Assembly: GCF_015710575.1 (NCBI RefSeq)
Contig: NZ_CP065373.1
Coordinates: 5,828,001-5,892,000 of the forward strand
DNA: 64,000 nucleotides
Source: Mycolicibacterium mengxianglii
GTDB lineage: Bacteria > Actinomycetota > Actinomycetes > Mycobacteriales > Mycobacteriaceae
Direction of reading: 5' to 3'
Part shown: positions 32,822 to 41,583 of the stretch, piece by piece
Layout of the letters: each line of letters opens with the position of its first letter
Position numbering within the stretch: the first letter of the stretch is position 1
The notes under the pieces: generated by a model
The model's database searches: none
What the model saw: the letters and a program-made list of their open reading frames with translations, nothing else
Told to the model about the DNA's origin: nothing
Program-made: the position numbers and the translations under genes

Positions 32822-34297
32822 ATGTCATCACACGCACCGGACGCCGCCGCCGTGGCATCCGCAGGCCCTCAGTCCCCGAACGGGACGACCCAGTTCAAGG
32901 CGAATCTCGGCACCGGTCGAGTCGCACTCCTCGTCATAGCCTGTGCCGCACCGCTGGGATCGGTCATCGGCAATACGCCGATCGGCTTCACCCTGGGCAA
33001 CGGAGCGGGCCTCCCCATCATCTTCCTGGTAGCGGGTCTGGTGCTCGCGTGCTTCGCAGCCGGGTACGTCGCCATCAATCGGGCGGTTCCGGGCGGAGGC
33101 GGGTTCGCGCGCTACGTGCACGCCGGGTTCGGACCCGGGGCGGGTCTGGGCGCGGCCTATGCGACGACCGTGGCCTACGGGTCGGGAACGATCGCCATCA
33201 CGGCGGCTGCCGGTTACTTCGCCGACGTGATCGCGGAGCCGCACGGAGTGGATCTGCCGTGGTGGCTGTACTCGATCGTGGCCATGGTCGTCGTCGGCAC
33301 GATCGGGCGGTACGCCGCCGACCTGAGCGCGAAGGTTCTGCTGGTCATGATCGTCGCGGAGTTCGCGATGCTGATCGTGCTCGACGTCCTGATCCTCGCG
33401 CACAGTGGACTCTCTGCTTTCCCGCTGGACGTGTTCTCCCCGAAGCAGGTGTTCTCCGGCAGTGTCGGCCCGGCGCTGATGATCGCGTTCACCTCGTTCA
33501 TCGGCATCGAATCCGCCGTCATCTACGCCAACGAGGCGCGCAACCCCGGCAAGACGGTGCCGCGCGCGATCTACCTATGTGTCGGCGTCATCTCGGTGTT
33601 CTACTTCCTCACGGTGTGGCTGATCGTCGGGTCGGTCGGCGTGAACCAGATCGTGCCCGTAGCCGAGGAGGCGCAGGGCGACCTGCTGTTCACCCTCTCG
33701 GGCGAACAGGGTGGCACCGTGCTCACGTCGCTGATGCAGGTCTTCTTCCTCACGAGCGTCCTGGCATCACTGGTCGCCCTGCACAACGCGACAACGCGCT
33801 ACCTGCAGACCATGGGTGCCCAAGGCACGATGCCGCGGTTCCTGGGCGTCCTGCACCCGCGGTACCGGGGGCCGGCGCGTGCGAGCGAGGCGCTGTCGGT
33901 GTTGACCGCCGTGCTGGTGGCCGTGTTCGTGATCGTTGGTCTGGACCCATACCTCGGCGTCTACACCAGCCTCGGCGGGCTGTTCACCGTCGGCATCGTG
34001 GCCATGCAGGGCGCGGTGGCCGTCACCGTGGTGGTGTTCTTCCGCAAGCGGAGGGACCGGCGGCTCTGGAAGACGCTGATCGCCCCCGCCATCGGCGCGC
34101 TCGGACTGCTGACGGCCACGGGCCTGATCATCGCGAACTACTCGGTGCTGACGGGAACCGAGGACACCCTGCCGAACCTGCTGCCCTGGTGCATTCCGTT
34201 GGCCTTCGTCATCGGCGTCGTCGTGTACCACGATCGCCGCAACGTCGTCGTCGACTTCGATCCCGTGCCGGCAGCCGAGAGTCGAGCCCAGCCGTGA
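32822..34297 (+). CDS. APC-superfamily amino acid/amine permease
   Basis: 491 residues from the ATG at 32822 with GGGAGAAGACGA before it. It is a polytopic APC transporter with about 12 membrane segments; typical parts are VALLVIACAAPLGSVIGNTP in TM1 and FIGIESAVIYANEARNPGKT after TM6. It is a paralogue of the permease at 13830-15269. The last four bases overlap the GTG of the kinase gene, so it is the first gene of a tightly coupled operon of permease, kinase, aminotransferase and aldolase. An amino compound is the expected cargo, since an aminotransferase follows. Confidence 0.86.
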   Translation: MSSHAPDAAAVASAGPQSPNGTTQFKANLGTGRVALLVIACAAPLGSVIGNTPIGFTLGNGAGLPIIFLVAGLVLACFAAGYVAINRAVPGGGGFARYVHAGFGPGAGLGAAYATTVAYGSGTIAITAAAGYFADVIAEPHGVDLPWWLYSIVAMVVVGTIGRYAADLSAKVLLVMIVAEFAMLIVLDVLILAHSGLSAFPLDVFSPKQVFSGSVGPALMIAFTSFIGIESAVIYANEARNPGKTVPRAIYLCVGVISVFYFLTVWLIVGSVGVNQIVPVAEEAQGDLLFTLSGEQGGTVLTSLMQVFFLTSVLASLVALHNATTRYLQTMGAQGTMPRFLGVLHPRYRGPARASEALSVLTAVLVAVFVIVGLDPYLGVYTSLGGLFTVGIVAMQGAVAVTVVVFFRKRRDRRLWKTLIAPAIGALGLLTATGLIIANYSVLTGTEDTLPNLLPWCIPLAFVIGVVVYHDRRNVVVDFDPVPAAESRAQP

Positions 34298-35292
34298 GCG
34301 CCGTGGCAGTGGTCGGCCCGCACCTCGTCGACATCCTCGGCCGTCCGGTGTCGGAGATCCCCGCGGGCCAGGGCAGCGTCGTGCTCGACGAGATTCGGGT
34401 CACGGTCGCCGGGACCGGCGGTGGAGCGGCCGTCGACCTCGCCAAGCTCGGCGCCATGGTGACGTCGTTCGCAGCCATCGGCGACGACCTCCTCGGGCGA
34501 CTCCTCGTCACGCAACTCCAGGAGCACGGCGTCGACACCGCTGGACTCGTGACGAAGCACGGGCAGAAGACGGCGTCGACGATCCTGCCGATCCGGCCCA
34601 ACGGCGAGCGGCCCGCGCTCCACGTACCCGGTGCGATGGCATCCCTGCAGGCGGGCGACGTGCACGTCGCAACCCTGCTCGCCGCAGACGCGGTGCTCTT
34701 CGGCGGACCGGAAACGACACCGCGACTGCTGGATTCGGAGGGCATCGACCTGTTCGGCGCCGTACGTGCCGCCGGCATACCGATCTTCGTCGACCTGCTC
34801 TATCCCGGACGACCCGAGACGCTCGAGTTGCTCGCACCGCTGTTGCCGCTCGTCGACTGGTTCATGCCCAACGACCAGCAGCTGCGCGGCCTCACCGGCG
34901 TCGACGACGTCGTCGAAGCCGCACGGCTCCTGCTGGGACGCGGAGTCGGTGCCGTCGCCGTCACCGTCGGCGAACACGGCGCGCTGCTGGTGCGACCCGA
35001 CGGCGACCCGGTCTCCGTACCGGCGCTGCCCACCACCGTGGTCGACACCACCGGATGCGGCGACTCGTTCAACGCGGGCATGATCACCGGCCTGCTGTTG
35101 GGATGCACCGCAGAGGACGCCGCCCTCATCGGCTGCGCGTGTGGCGCGCTGGTGGCCTCCGGACTCGGATCGGACGCCGGCATCCAGGACCTCGGCGGCG
35201 TGCTGACGCTCATCTCCGAATCGGACCCCGAGGCGGGCCGCCGCATCGGCGGCCACGTCGCCGCACACACCGCCACCGCGCTCGACGCGTGA
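34294..35292 (+). CDS. PfkB-family carbohydrate kinase
   Basis: 332 residues from the GTG that overlaps the permease stop (GTGA). Ribokinase-fold signatures: VAGTGGGAAVDLAKLGA with the substrate-binding glycines (residues 39-53) and DTTGCGDSFNAG (residues 251-262) with the anion hole and catalytic base Asp257. It phosphorylates a hydroxyl of a sugar-like or polyol compound with ATP. In this operon the product is probably the phosphorylated substrate of the class II aldolase encoded two genes later, or of the aminotransferase acting as a phospho-lyase. Which step comes first cannot be told. Confidence 0.86.
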   Translation: MSAVAVVGPHLVDILGRPVSEIPAGQGSVVLDEIRVTVAGTGGGAAVDLAKLGAMVTSFAAIGDDLLGRLLVTQLQEHGVDTAGLVTKHGQKTASTILPIRPNGERPALHVPGAMASLQAGDVHVATLLAADAVLFGGPETTPRLLDSEGIDLFGAVRAAGIPIFVDLLYPGRPETLELLAPLLPLVDWFMPNDQQLRGLTGVDDVVEAARLLLGRGVGAVAVTVGEHGALLVRPDGDPVSVPALPTTVVDTTGCGDSFNAGMITGLLLGCTAEDAALIGCACGALVASGLGSDAGIQDLGGVLTLISESDPEAGRRIGGHVAAHTATALDA

Positions 35293-35323
35293 CCCAGATC
35301 CACTGCACCAGAGGGAGAACACC

Positions 35324-36583
35324 GTGACCACCGACATCGACGTCACCGCCGATCCGCGGCAGCGCAGCGCCGACGCCGAGCTGCGCCGCCGCGCGCGAGC
35401 CGTCGTGCCCAACGGCATGTACGGCCACCAGAACATGAACGCGTTCCCGGCGATCCCCCAGTTCATCGAGCGGGCGCGGGGGGCTCGGCTGTGGGACGTG
35501 GACGGCAACGAGTACGTCGATCTGATGTGTAGCTGGGGTCCGGTCATCCTCGGCCACCACGATCCGGTGGTGGAGGACGCGGCCGAACGTCAACGGCGGC
35601 AGGGTGATTGCCTCAATGGCCCGGCTCCGATCATGGTGGAGTTGGCGGAAGCCTTCGTTGAGACCGTGGCCGACGCCGACTGGGTGATGTTCGCCAAGAA
35701 CGGCACCGACGCCACGACGATGTGCTGCACGATTGCGCGCGCTGAGACCGACCGAACGATGATCCTCGTCGCCGAGGGCGCCTACCACGGCGCCGCCCCC
35801 TGGTGCACCCCGTTCCCTGCGGGCGTCACCGCCGCGGACCGCGCGAATCTACTGCATTATCAGTACAACGACGTCGCCTCGATCCGCGCCGCGGTCGGTG
35901 ATCGGGCCGACGACGTCGCCGCGATCATCGTCAGCCCCTTCCGGCACGACGCCGGGTACGACCAGGAGTTCGTCGACCCCACCTTCGCCCGGGACGTCCG
36001 CGCCTACTGCGACGAAATCGGCGCCGCACTGATCCTCGACGACGTCCGCGCCGGCTTCCGGCTGCACCACGGCGGCAGCTGGGAACCCCTTGGCGTGCGA
36101 GCGGATCTGACGCCCTGGAGCAAAGCCATCGCGAACGGTCACCCACTGGCCGCGGTCACCGGCACCGATCGCTACCGGGATGCGGCCGGCGGCATCTTCG
36201 TCACCGGCTCGTTCTGGATGGGCGCCGTGGCCATGGCCGCCAGCCTCGCCACCATCACCGAACTGGCCCGCCGCGACGCCGTGTCCCGGATGCGCGACCT
36301 TGGGCAACAGTTGCGCGCGGGCATCGTCGACAGCGCCGAGAGGTGGGGTTTCGACGTGCATTACACCGGGCCCGCGCAGATGCCGAACCTGTTGTTCGCC
36401 AACGACTCCGACTACGAGCTGTCGGTCGCGTTCAGCGCGGAGGCACAGGCTCGCGGGGTCTACGTGCACCCCAAGCACAACTGGTTCGTCTCGGCTGCCA
36501 TGACCGAAGGCGACCTCGACATGGCGCTCACCGGTCTCGACGGCGCCTTCGGTGCGCTGCGCGCACGCCACCCCCGGCCATGA
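35324..36583 (+). CDS. Class III PLP-dependent aminotransferase (glutamate-1-semialdehyde aminomutase-like)
   Basis: 419 residues from a GTG preceded by GGGAGAACACC. Fold-type I motifs: FAKNGTDATTMCCTIARA in place of the NSGTEA loop, LILDDVRAGFR with the pyridine-binding Asp239, and the PLP lysine Lys267 in TPWSKAIANGHP. The GSA-like group includes omega-transaminases, aminomutases and phospho-lyases that act on phosphorylated amino alcohols. The genomic link to a kinase makes a transaminase or an amine phospho-lyase both possible. Its stop overlaps the aldolase ATG (ATGA). It is not hemL in role, since no haem genes are near. Confidence 0.85.
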   Translation: MTTDIDVTADPRQRSADAELRRRARAVVPNGMYGHQNMNAFPAIPQFIERARGARLWDVDGNEYVDLMCSWGPVILGHHDPVVEDAAERQRRQGDCLNGPAPIMVELAEAFVETVADADWVMFAKNGTDATTMCCTIARAETDRTMILVAEGAYHGAAPWCTPFPAGVTAADRANLLHYQYNDVASIRAAVGDRADDVAAIIVSPFRHDAGYDQEFVDPTFARDVRAYCDEIGAALILDDVRAGFRLHHGGSWEPLGVRADLTPWSKAIANGHPLAAVTGTDRYRDAAGGIFVTGSFWMGAVAMAASLATITELARRDAVSRMRDLGQQLRAGIVDSAERWGFDVHYTGPAQMPNLLFANDSDYELSVAFSAEAQARGVYVHPKHNWFVSAAMTEGDLDMALTGLDGAFGALRARHPRP

Positions 36584-37218
36584 CCGACCTGCAGGCGCTG
36601 CGCGCTGACGTCGCGGCGCGCTGTCGCGACCTGGCAGCGCAGGGCATGGCCGTGGCCGGCGCAGGCAACCTCAGCGTGCGGTCTGACGAGGGGGTCCTGA
36701 TCACCCGGGCAGGAGTGCGCTTCGAGACCGCGACGGCGGACGACATCACTGTCGTCAGCCCCGCGGGCGACGTCTTGGACGGTTCCCGACCGTCCTCCGA
36801 GACGGGGCTGCACCTGGGGATCTACCAGCGCTCGGCGGCCGAGGCCGTCGTCCACACCCACGGGCGAAGCTCGGTCGCGGTCGGGCTGGTGTGCGACCAG
36901 ATGCCCCTGGTGCACTACAACCTGCTCCGGCTGGGCGGCCGGATCCCGACCATCCCCTATCTCCTGTTCGGGTCCGACGAACTGGCCGAGGCGGTGGGAG
37001 ATGCGGTCGCAGACGGTTTCGGCACCGTCCTGATGCGCAACCACGGTGCGGTCAGCAGCGCACGATCGCTGGCCGAGGCCGTCGAGCACGCCTGCCTCCT
37101 CGAGTGGGTGTGCGACGTCTACCTGGCGGCGCGCAGCATTGGCACCCCTGCGGTCCTCACCGACGACGATCTCCACGCAGTCGCCGAACAGAGCCGACGC
37201 CTGTCCTACGGCCACTGA
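36580..37218 (+). CDS. Class II aldolase/adducin-family protein (fuculose-phosphate aldolase-like)
   Basis: 212 residues from the ATG overlapping the aminotransferase stop. The zinc ligands fall at His92, His94 (VVHTHGRS) and His155 (MRNHGAV), with the catalytic glutamate at Glu74 (PSSETGLH). These positions match E. coli L-fuculose-1-phosphate aldolase almost exactly (His92, His94, His155, Glu73). The family cleaves phosphorylated ketoses or related hydroxy-acids to DHAP or glycolaldehyde-type products. As the last enzyme of the operon it probably performs the carbon-carbon cleavage of a phosphorylated intermediate. Confidence 0.87.
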   Translation: MTDLQALRADVAARCRDLAAQGMAVAGAGNLSVRSDEGVLITRAGVRFETATADDITVVSPAGDVLDGSRPSSETGLHLGIYQRSAAEAVVHTHGRSSVAVGLVCDQMPLVHYNLLRLGGRIPTIPYLLFGSDELAEAVGDAVADGFGTVLMRNHGAVSSARSLAEAVEHACLLEWVCDVYLAARSIGTPAVLTDDDLHAVAEQSRRLSYGH

Positions 37219-37272
37219 GGGTCAGCCGGCGGGTCCTACACTCGTTCACAGCCGGACAGCCAAGGGGACCCG

Positions 37273-37896
37273 ATGCCGAAGATCGTCGATCATGACGAAC
37301 GCCGCGAGGAGATTCTCCGCGCGGCGATCCGGGTGATCGACAGCGTGGGACTGGACAACACCACCACCCGCGCGATCGCGCTGGAGTCCGGCTATTCCAA
37401 CGGGGTCCTGAGTCACTACTTCCAGGACAAGGACGACATCCTGCAGTCGATCCTGGTGAAGACGCACCGCGAGTTCATGAGCCGGGTCGAGGACAGCATG
37501 CGCGGCAAGGACGAATTCGGCCGGCTGTGGGCGATGTTGATGCAGAACCTGCCCCTCGACCGCGAGCGCCGCGTCGAGACCCTGATGGAGATGACCTTCT
37601 GGCCGCGCGCGGTGTCGAACCCCGCGTCGCAGGAGTTCCAACGCAACGCCGCCAACGATCTGCTGAAGCGGATCCGCACTCTCATCGCCGACGTCCGCGG
37701 GGCCGGCCGACTCGACAGCGACCTGACGGATGCCGACGTTGCCGAGCTACTCATCGCCGTCATCGATGGATTGTCGGTGCACGCCGAGCTGTTCCCGAAG
37801 CGGCTCCCGGCTGCCCACCAGAAGAGGTTGATTCGAGTTCAGCTGGAAGCCATGGGCTTCCGGATCGACGAGAAGGCGCTCGACACCGCACGATGA
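37273..37896 (+). CDS. TetR-family regulator (BetI-like)
   Basis: 207 residues with a TetR HTH (RREEILRAAIRVIDSVG, TTTRAIALESGYSNGVLSHY) and a C-terminal domain of the BetI type (LDRERRVETLMEMTFWPRAV). It is 54 bases downstream of and co-directional with the permease-kinase-aminotransferase-aldolase genes and is probably their regulator. BetI itself controls choline oxidation genes, so a small amine ligand is a reasonable guess. Candidate operator: the palindrome at 32712-32721. Confidence 0.82.
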   Translation: MPKIVDHDERREEILRAAIRVIDSVGLDNTTTRAIALESGYSNGVLSHYFQDKDDILQSILVKTHREFMSRVEDSMRGKDEFGRLWAMLMQNLPLDRERRVETLMEMTFWPRAVSNPASQEFQRNAANDLLKRIRTLIADVRGAGRLDSDLTDADVAELLIAVIDGLSVHAELFPKRLPAAHQKRLIRVQLEAMGFRIDEKALDTAR

Positions 37897-37903
37897 CGGC
37901 GAA

Positions 37904-38053
37904 TCAGCCCACCAGGTGGTCCACGAGATCGATCCGGATGGCCGCCAGCACCACGTGGCCGAACCACTGGGCATCGTCGGGATCAACGCACGCGTCCAAC
38001 ATTCTCGCGATCTGCAGTCCGACATCGCGACGCCGCCGAGCTTGCCGCTGAGA
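37904..38053 (-). other. In-frame 49-codon extension after the methyltransferase UGA
   Basis: Directly after the methyltransferase TGA the same frame stays open for 49 codons to another TGA at 37904. Part of it reads ARMLDACVDPDDAQWFGHVV and then LAAIRIDLVDHLVG, which has natural protein composition. It could be a short gene starting inside (ATG before LDACV), a remnant of a neighbouring gene, or a readthrough extension. No family is recognised. Confidence 0.3.
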
Positions 38054-38881
38054 TCAGCGCTTGTGCGCTTGGATGGTGTAGGTCAGAGGAAGTCGCTCCG
38101 GGTTCTGGGCCAGTACGTACTCGCCATCGAATTCGGTGCTCTCGACCATCAACTCCCCCAGCGCCTTCCACGGTACTTCGCGGTGCTCGTCGAGGGCAGT
38201 CACCATCAGCCCAGCGGCGGTGAGGGCGGTGAAGACTTCACCGAGGCCGTGGTTGAACGACACGCCTTGCGGTGCGGACACGATCCCCTCGCCGCCATAG
38301 GTGCCCGTTTCGGTGAACGCGGTTCCCGTCGTCTCGAAGTAGGGGTACTGCACAACCAGCAGATCGTCGGGACGGGTATCGCTGAGCGTATCGAGCATGG
38401 GATGGCCCTCGCGCATGAACATCCGGCCGCCGGGACGGAGCAGGGCGGCAACACCATCAGCCCATCGTCGGATGTCCGGTAACCAACAGATCGCGCCGAT
38501 ACCGGTGTAGACCAGATCGCAGCATTCTGCGCCAAGGACCGCGGCGGCGTCGTAGACGTCGGACTCCACGAATCTGACGTCGGTTGCAGCGTGTGTGGCG
38601 AGGCTCATTGCGGCCGTGATTGCCGAGGGTGAGAAGTCCAGTCCGGTGACGGATCGCGGCCCCAGCCGGGCGAGCGACACGGTGTCAGTGCCGATGTGGC
38701 ATTGCAGGTGCACTACGTCGAGACCTGCGATGTCGCCAAGTCGCGGTAGGTCATAGCGCACCACACCCGACAGGAATTCCGGATCTTGGAAGCTGGCGAA
38801 GTCGTATCCACCGGGGCCCAGATGCAGTGGGACCCGCGCCTCCCAGTTCGCCAGATTCAGCGCCCGCCAGTCCTCAGTCAC
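38054..38881 (-). CDS. Class I SAM-dependent methyltransferase
   Basis: 275 residues from the GTG at 38881 (VTEDWRALNLANWEARVPLH); the frame extends upstream to 39064 but that part is not like the family. Motif I is VVHLQCHIGTDTVSLARLG, motif post-I follows at VTGLDFSPSAI, and motif II at CCDLVYTGIGAI. The substrate is unknown; the NxxxWxxR start is common in small-molecule methyltransferases annotated as UbiE-like. It is convergent with the BetI-like regulator and has no evident operon partner. Confidence 0.82.
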   Translation of the reverse strand: MTEDWRALNLANWEARVPLHLGPGGYDFASFQDPEFLSGVVRYDLPRLGDIAGLDVVHLQCHIGTDTVSLARLGPRSVTGLDFSPSAITAAMSLATHAATDVRFVESDVYDAAAVLGAECCDLVYTGIGAICWLPDIRRWADGVAALLRPGGRMFMREGHPMLDTLSDTRPDDLLVVQYPYFETTGTAFTETGTYGGEGIVSAPQGVSFNHGLGEVFTALTAAGLMVTALDEHREVPWKALGELMVESTEFDGEYVLAQNPERLPLTYTIQAHKR

Positions 38882-39248
38882 CCAGCGATTCTCGCAGGCC
38901 TCGCCGACTGCGATCGCCCGGTCCGCGCTGCGACGAGGGCTTATTACGGCTCGCTGTCTCAGATCTAAAGAATCGAGACGGAGTAGATCTTGTCTCGCGA
39001 AGCCCAGTCTTTCGACGTCGCATTGTGCGCGAACTTCTTCTTCGCACTGAAACTTTGGGCACACGGCAGCCGTAAGGGGATCCTCAAGCAGTGAGTGGTT
39101 TTGAGCACTCCTCGCCGCGCAGCGAGGGCCGGGGTCGCTCCGCGCCAGTTAAGCGAGACCGCCGTATGCGGCACTGTCGGCGCTGCAATCGAGACGGCTA
39201 ACGGGGATGTCGTCGTAGGTGTCTGTGTGGTGGCGGCGGGGTGATGGG
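38882..39248. other. Intergenic region with GTCTCAGATCT element
   Basis: About 370 bases without a supported gene. GTCTCAGATCT at 38956-38966 recurs in altered form at 41293-41337 on the other side of the LysR/EamA pair. GAGAC and a second AGATCT follow within 30 bases, suggesting a decayed inverted-repeat end. Confidence 0.4.
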
Positions 39249-40145
39249 CTACGTCGTGGCGTTGCGGAGGGCTGCGAGGGTGGCCTGCACGGCAGGCCGG
39301 TCCGCGGTGTCGGTGCGCCAGGCCGCGAAGACGCGGCGAACAGGGGGTTGGTGAAGGGGTTTGAGGGTTACCTCGTCGGGCACAGGTCCTCGTCCGAGCC
39401 TTGGCACGAGAGCAACGCCGAGTCCTGCGGCGACCAGGGATAGGAATGTCTGGTGCTCGCTGGCGGTGTGGGCGACGTGGAGTTCGTGTCCGTGCTCGTG
39501 CAGCGCGCGGCGCAACCAGTCGTGGGCGCGCACCCCCGACTCCCATGCGATCCAGTGCTCGTCTGCACACGCGCTCAGTGAAATCGGGCCGGCGGCGGTG
39601 AGGAGGTGGTGACGTGCGGGTAGCGCGAGTTCGGAGACGTCGTCGATTAGGTGGGTCGCCTGCACCCAGTCGGGCAGATGCGGCTCGGCGGGGAGCCATT
39701 CGTCGATGATCGCCATATCGACGTCCCCGTGGACTAGGAGCCCCAAGGCGGTGTCGGGATCGTGCTCGCGGGATTCCAAGCGCAGGTCGGGGTGATGTAG
39801 TCGCAGCTGGTGCAAGGCTGCGGGCAGGATCGCGCGCGTTGCAGTGGCGAACGCGGCTACTGCCATACGCCCGACCACTTGGCCGCGGCGCGCCTCCAGC
39901 GCGGTTTCGGTCTCGGTAATGCGGGTCAGGATCTCGTTGGTGTGTTCCACGAGCAGGATTCCGGCGTCAGTAAGCACGACGCCCCGACCCCTGCGGACTA
40001 GCAGAGGTTGGCCGACCTCGCGTTCGAGCTTGACCAGCTGCTGAGATAGCGCGGATTGGGTGAGGTGAAGCGCTGCTGCCGCTGCACTGATCGTCCCGTG
40101 GCGGGCTACGGCCTGTAGTGAGCGCGCTCGCATGACGTCAAACAT
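39249..40145 (-). CDS. LysR-family transcriptional regulator
   Basis: 298 residues from the ATG at 40145 (40133 is also possible). The winged HTH covers SLQAVARHGTISAAAAALHL and TQSALSQQLVKLEREVG; the C-terminal part is the periplasmic-binding-like effector domain. It is divergent from the EamA-type exporter gene with a 12-bp palindrome between them, the classical arrangement of a LysR regulator controlling its neighbour. The effector is not known; EamA exporters often remove amino acids or metabolites. Confidence 0.86.
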   Translation of the reverse strand: MFDVMRARSLQAVARHGTISAAAAALHLTQSALSQQLVKLEREVGQPLLVRRGRGVVLTDAGILLVEHTNEILTRITETETALEARRGQVVGRMAVAAFATATRAILPAALHQLRLHHPDLRLESREHDPDTALGLLVHGDVDMAIIDEWLPAEPHLPDWVQATHLIDDVSELALPARHHLLTAAGPISLSACADEHWIAWESGVRAHDWLRRALHEHGHELHVAHTASEHQTFLSLVAAGLGVALVPRLGRGPVPDEVTLKPLHQPPVRRVFAAWRTDTADRPAVQATLAALRNATT

Positions 40146-40159
40146 AGAAGCGATGCTAA

Positions 40160-40171
40160 TGCGATATCGCA
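40160..40171. promoter_or_regulatory. LysR-type operator palindrome
   Basis: TGCGATATCGCA is a perfect 12-bp palindrome, 15 bases from the lysR start and about 40 bases from the exporter start. It fits the dyad character of LysR binding sites, although the exact T-N11-A spacing is met only if one flanking base is included. Confidence 0.5.
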
Positions 40172-40210
40172 AGAAAGATTAGCTTGTGTGGTCATTGGTT
40201 CGATCGGAGC

Positions 40211-41194
40211 ATGGCGTTTATGAACTCACCGCCGCCGCTCTCTCGGGGATCGTTCGCCGCCCGAGACTGGTTCCTGCTTGCCGCCGTCGCCCTGATGTGG
40301 GGTTTGTCCTTCATATTCATCAAGATCGGAGCAGACGGGCTCGCCCCTGCCACTGTGGCTTGGCTTCGGCTGGCCTTCGGTGCGGCCGCCCTGGCTCTCC
40401 TCCCGGGCGCCAGAGCACCGCTGCGCGAGGGCCGAGAATGGTGGCCGGTGATCGTGCTGGGATTGGTCTGGATGGCGGTCCCATTCGTGCTATTCGCCGC
40501 AGCCGAGCAGAGGATCCCGTCGGCGTTGGCGGGAATGATCAACGGATCGGCACCACTGTTCACGATGCTCATCGCGACGGCCGTGTCGCGAAAGGGGCCA
40601 GGGAAGCGGCTGGCGCTCGGCCTAGTCATTGGATTCGCCGGCGTCGTCGCGGTCAGCCTGCCCGAAGTTACCGAAGGGGGTAACACCGCCGGAATCCTCA
40701 TGGTCGTGGCGGCCACCGCGCTCTACGGCGTCGCGTTCAATCTCACCGGCCCCCTGCAGGCACGCAACGGAACACTTCCCGTGATCTGGCGTTCGCAGCT
40801 GGCCGCGCTGATACTTCTCACACCCGCCGGCCTTGCCGGACTCGGCACCTCCGCTCCCACCCCGGAGGGCCTAGCAGCGACGGCAGCCCTCGGAATCATC
40901 AGCACCGGTACGGCCTTCGCCTGCTTCGCCATGCTGGTTGTCAGAGTGGGAGCCCCCCGCGCCTCGATCGCCACATACCTCGTCCCAGTCGTCGCGATCC
41001 TAGTTGGGGCCCTCGCCTCCGAGCCACTGCGACCAATCGCCTTGGTAGGCATCGTCCTGGTGCTCTCAGGGGCGTACCTCTCATCGAGCGCGCCACAGCG
41101 GCGCCCCTCCGCGAAAGCCTCCCTTGCCGGACGTCGGCGCAACCGCCCGATCTCAACCTCTACGACCAGCGAGACAGGCGACAGGAGTCCATGA
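40211..41194 (+). CDS. EamA/DMT-family exporter
   Basis: About 327 residues from the ATG at 40211 (CGGAGC before it). Ten hydrophobic segments make two EamA repeats: WFLLAAVALMWGLSFIFIKI starts the first and the second begins near residue 150 (GILMVVAATALYGVAFNLTG). The sequence WLRLAFGAAALAL is typical of RhaT/YdcZ-like drug/metabolite transporters. Such proteins export amino acids, nucleosides or drugs. Expression is probably driven by the divergent LysR. The C-terminal 30 residues are hydrophilic and rich in Arg and Ser. Confidence 0.85.
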   Translation: MAFMNSPPPLSRGSFAARDWFLLAAVALMWGLSFIFIKIGADGLAPATVAWLRLAFGAAALALLPGARAPLREGREWWPVIVLGLVWMAVPFVLFAAAEQRIPSALAGMINGSAPLFTMLIATAVSRKGPGKRLALGLVIGFAGVVAVSLPEVTEGGNTAGILMVVAATALYGVAFNLTGPLQARNGTLPVIWRSQLAALILLTPAGLAGLGTSAPTPEGLAATAALGIISTGTAFACFAMLVVRVGAPRASIATYLVPVVAILVGALASEPLRPIALVGIVLVLSGAYLSSSAPQRRPSAKASLAGRRRNRPISTSTTSETGDRSP

Positions 41195-41583
41195 GGACCA
41201 ACGCCGAACGATCGATTCAGTTGGGAGGCAGTCCTTCTTGGTGAGCAACGACCGATCCTCGCAACGGCGACGCCCCCTTGCGGCGGTGGGCTGTCTCACA
41301 TCTAGAGATCTGAGACGTGTCGCATCCCGTCTCAGATGTGGCGCAAACTCGACCGAAGTGTTTGATGCTGCGGCTGGCACCTGAGTTGCTTGGTGACACT
41401 GGTGATCTGATGGATACCTACAAAGGTATGCAAGCCGATGCCCGGTGATCGTCGAGGTGAACGCAGACACTCGGGTCGCTACTGGCGAGTAGTGCTTGCA
41501 CATTGTTCGGCGAGAGGGTGCCTGGTGAGTGTGAGGGCACCGTCTGACGCAGCTGCGACCTCCACTTCACAGTATGGGTGCAC
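41195..41583. other. Intergenic region containing GTCTCA-type inverted repeats
   Basis: No supported gene in about 390 bases. The notable structure is the imperfect 24-bp dyad at 41293-41316 with GTCTCA/TGAGAC ends (10 of 12 arm positions pair) and a third GTCTCAGAT at 41329. Confidence 0.5.
41293..41337. repeat. GTCTCA[C/G]ATCT inverted repeat cluster
   Basis: Arms GTCTCACATCTA and GAGATCTGAGAC (41293-41316) followed by a direct copy GTCTCAGAT at 41329-41337. GTCTCAGATCT at 38956 is the same motif. The two locations bracket the LysR/EamA pair, as ends of a lost or decayed mobile element would. Confidence 0.5.

Noticed and set aside
33049..35292. A 747-codon frame joining the permease region to the kinase
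   Set aside because: The first two thirds are an Arg-rich shadow of the permease gene; the kinase starts at the GTG that overlaps the permease stop.
35324..36583. Glutamate-1-semialdehyde aminomutase (hemL) for haem synthesis
   Set aside because: Only the fold family matches; it is in a permease-kinase-aldolase operon and no haem biosynthesis genes are nearby.
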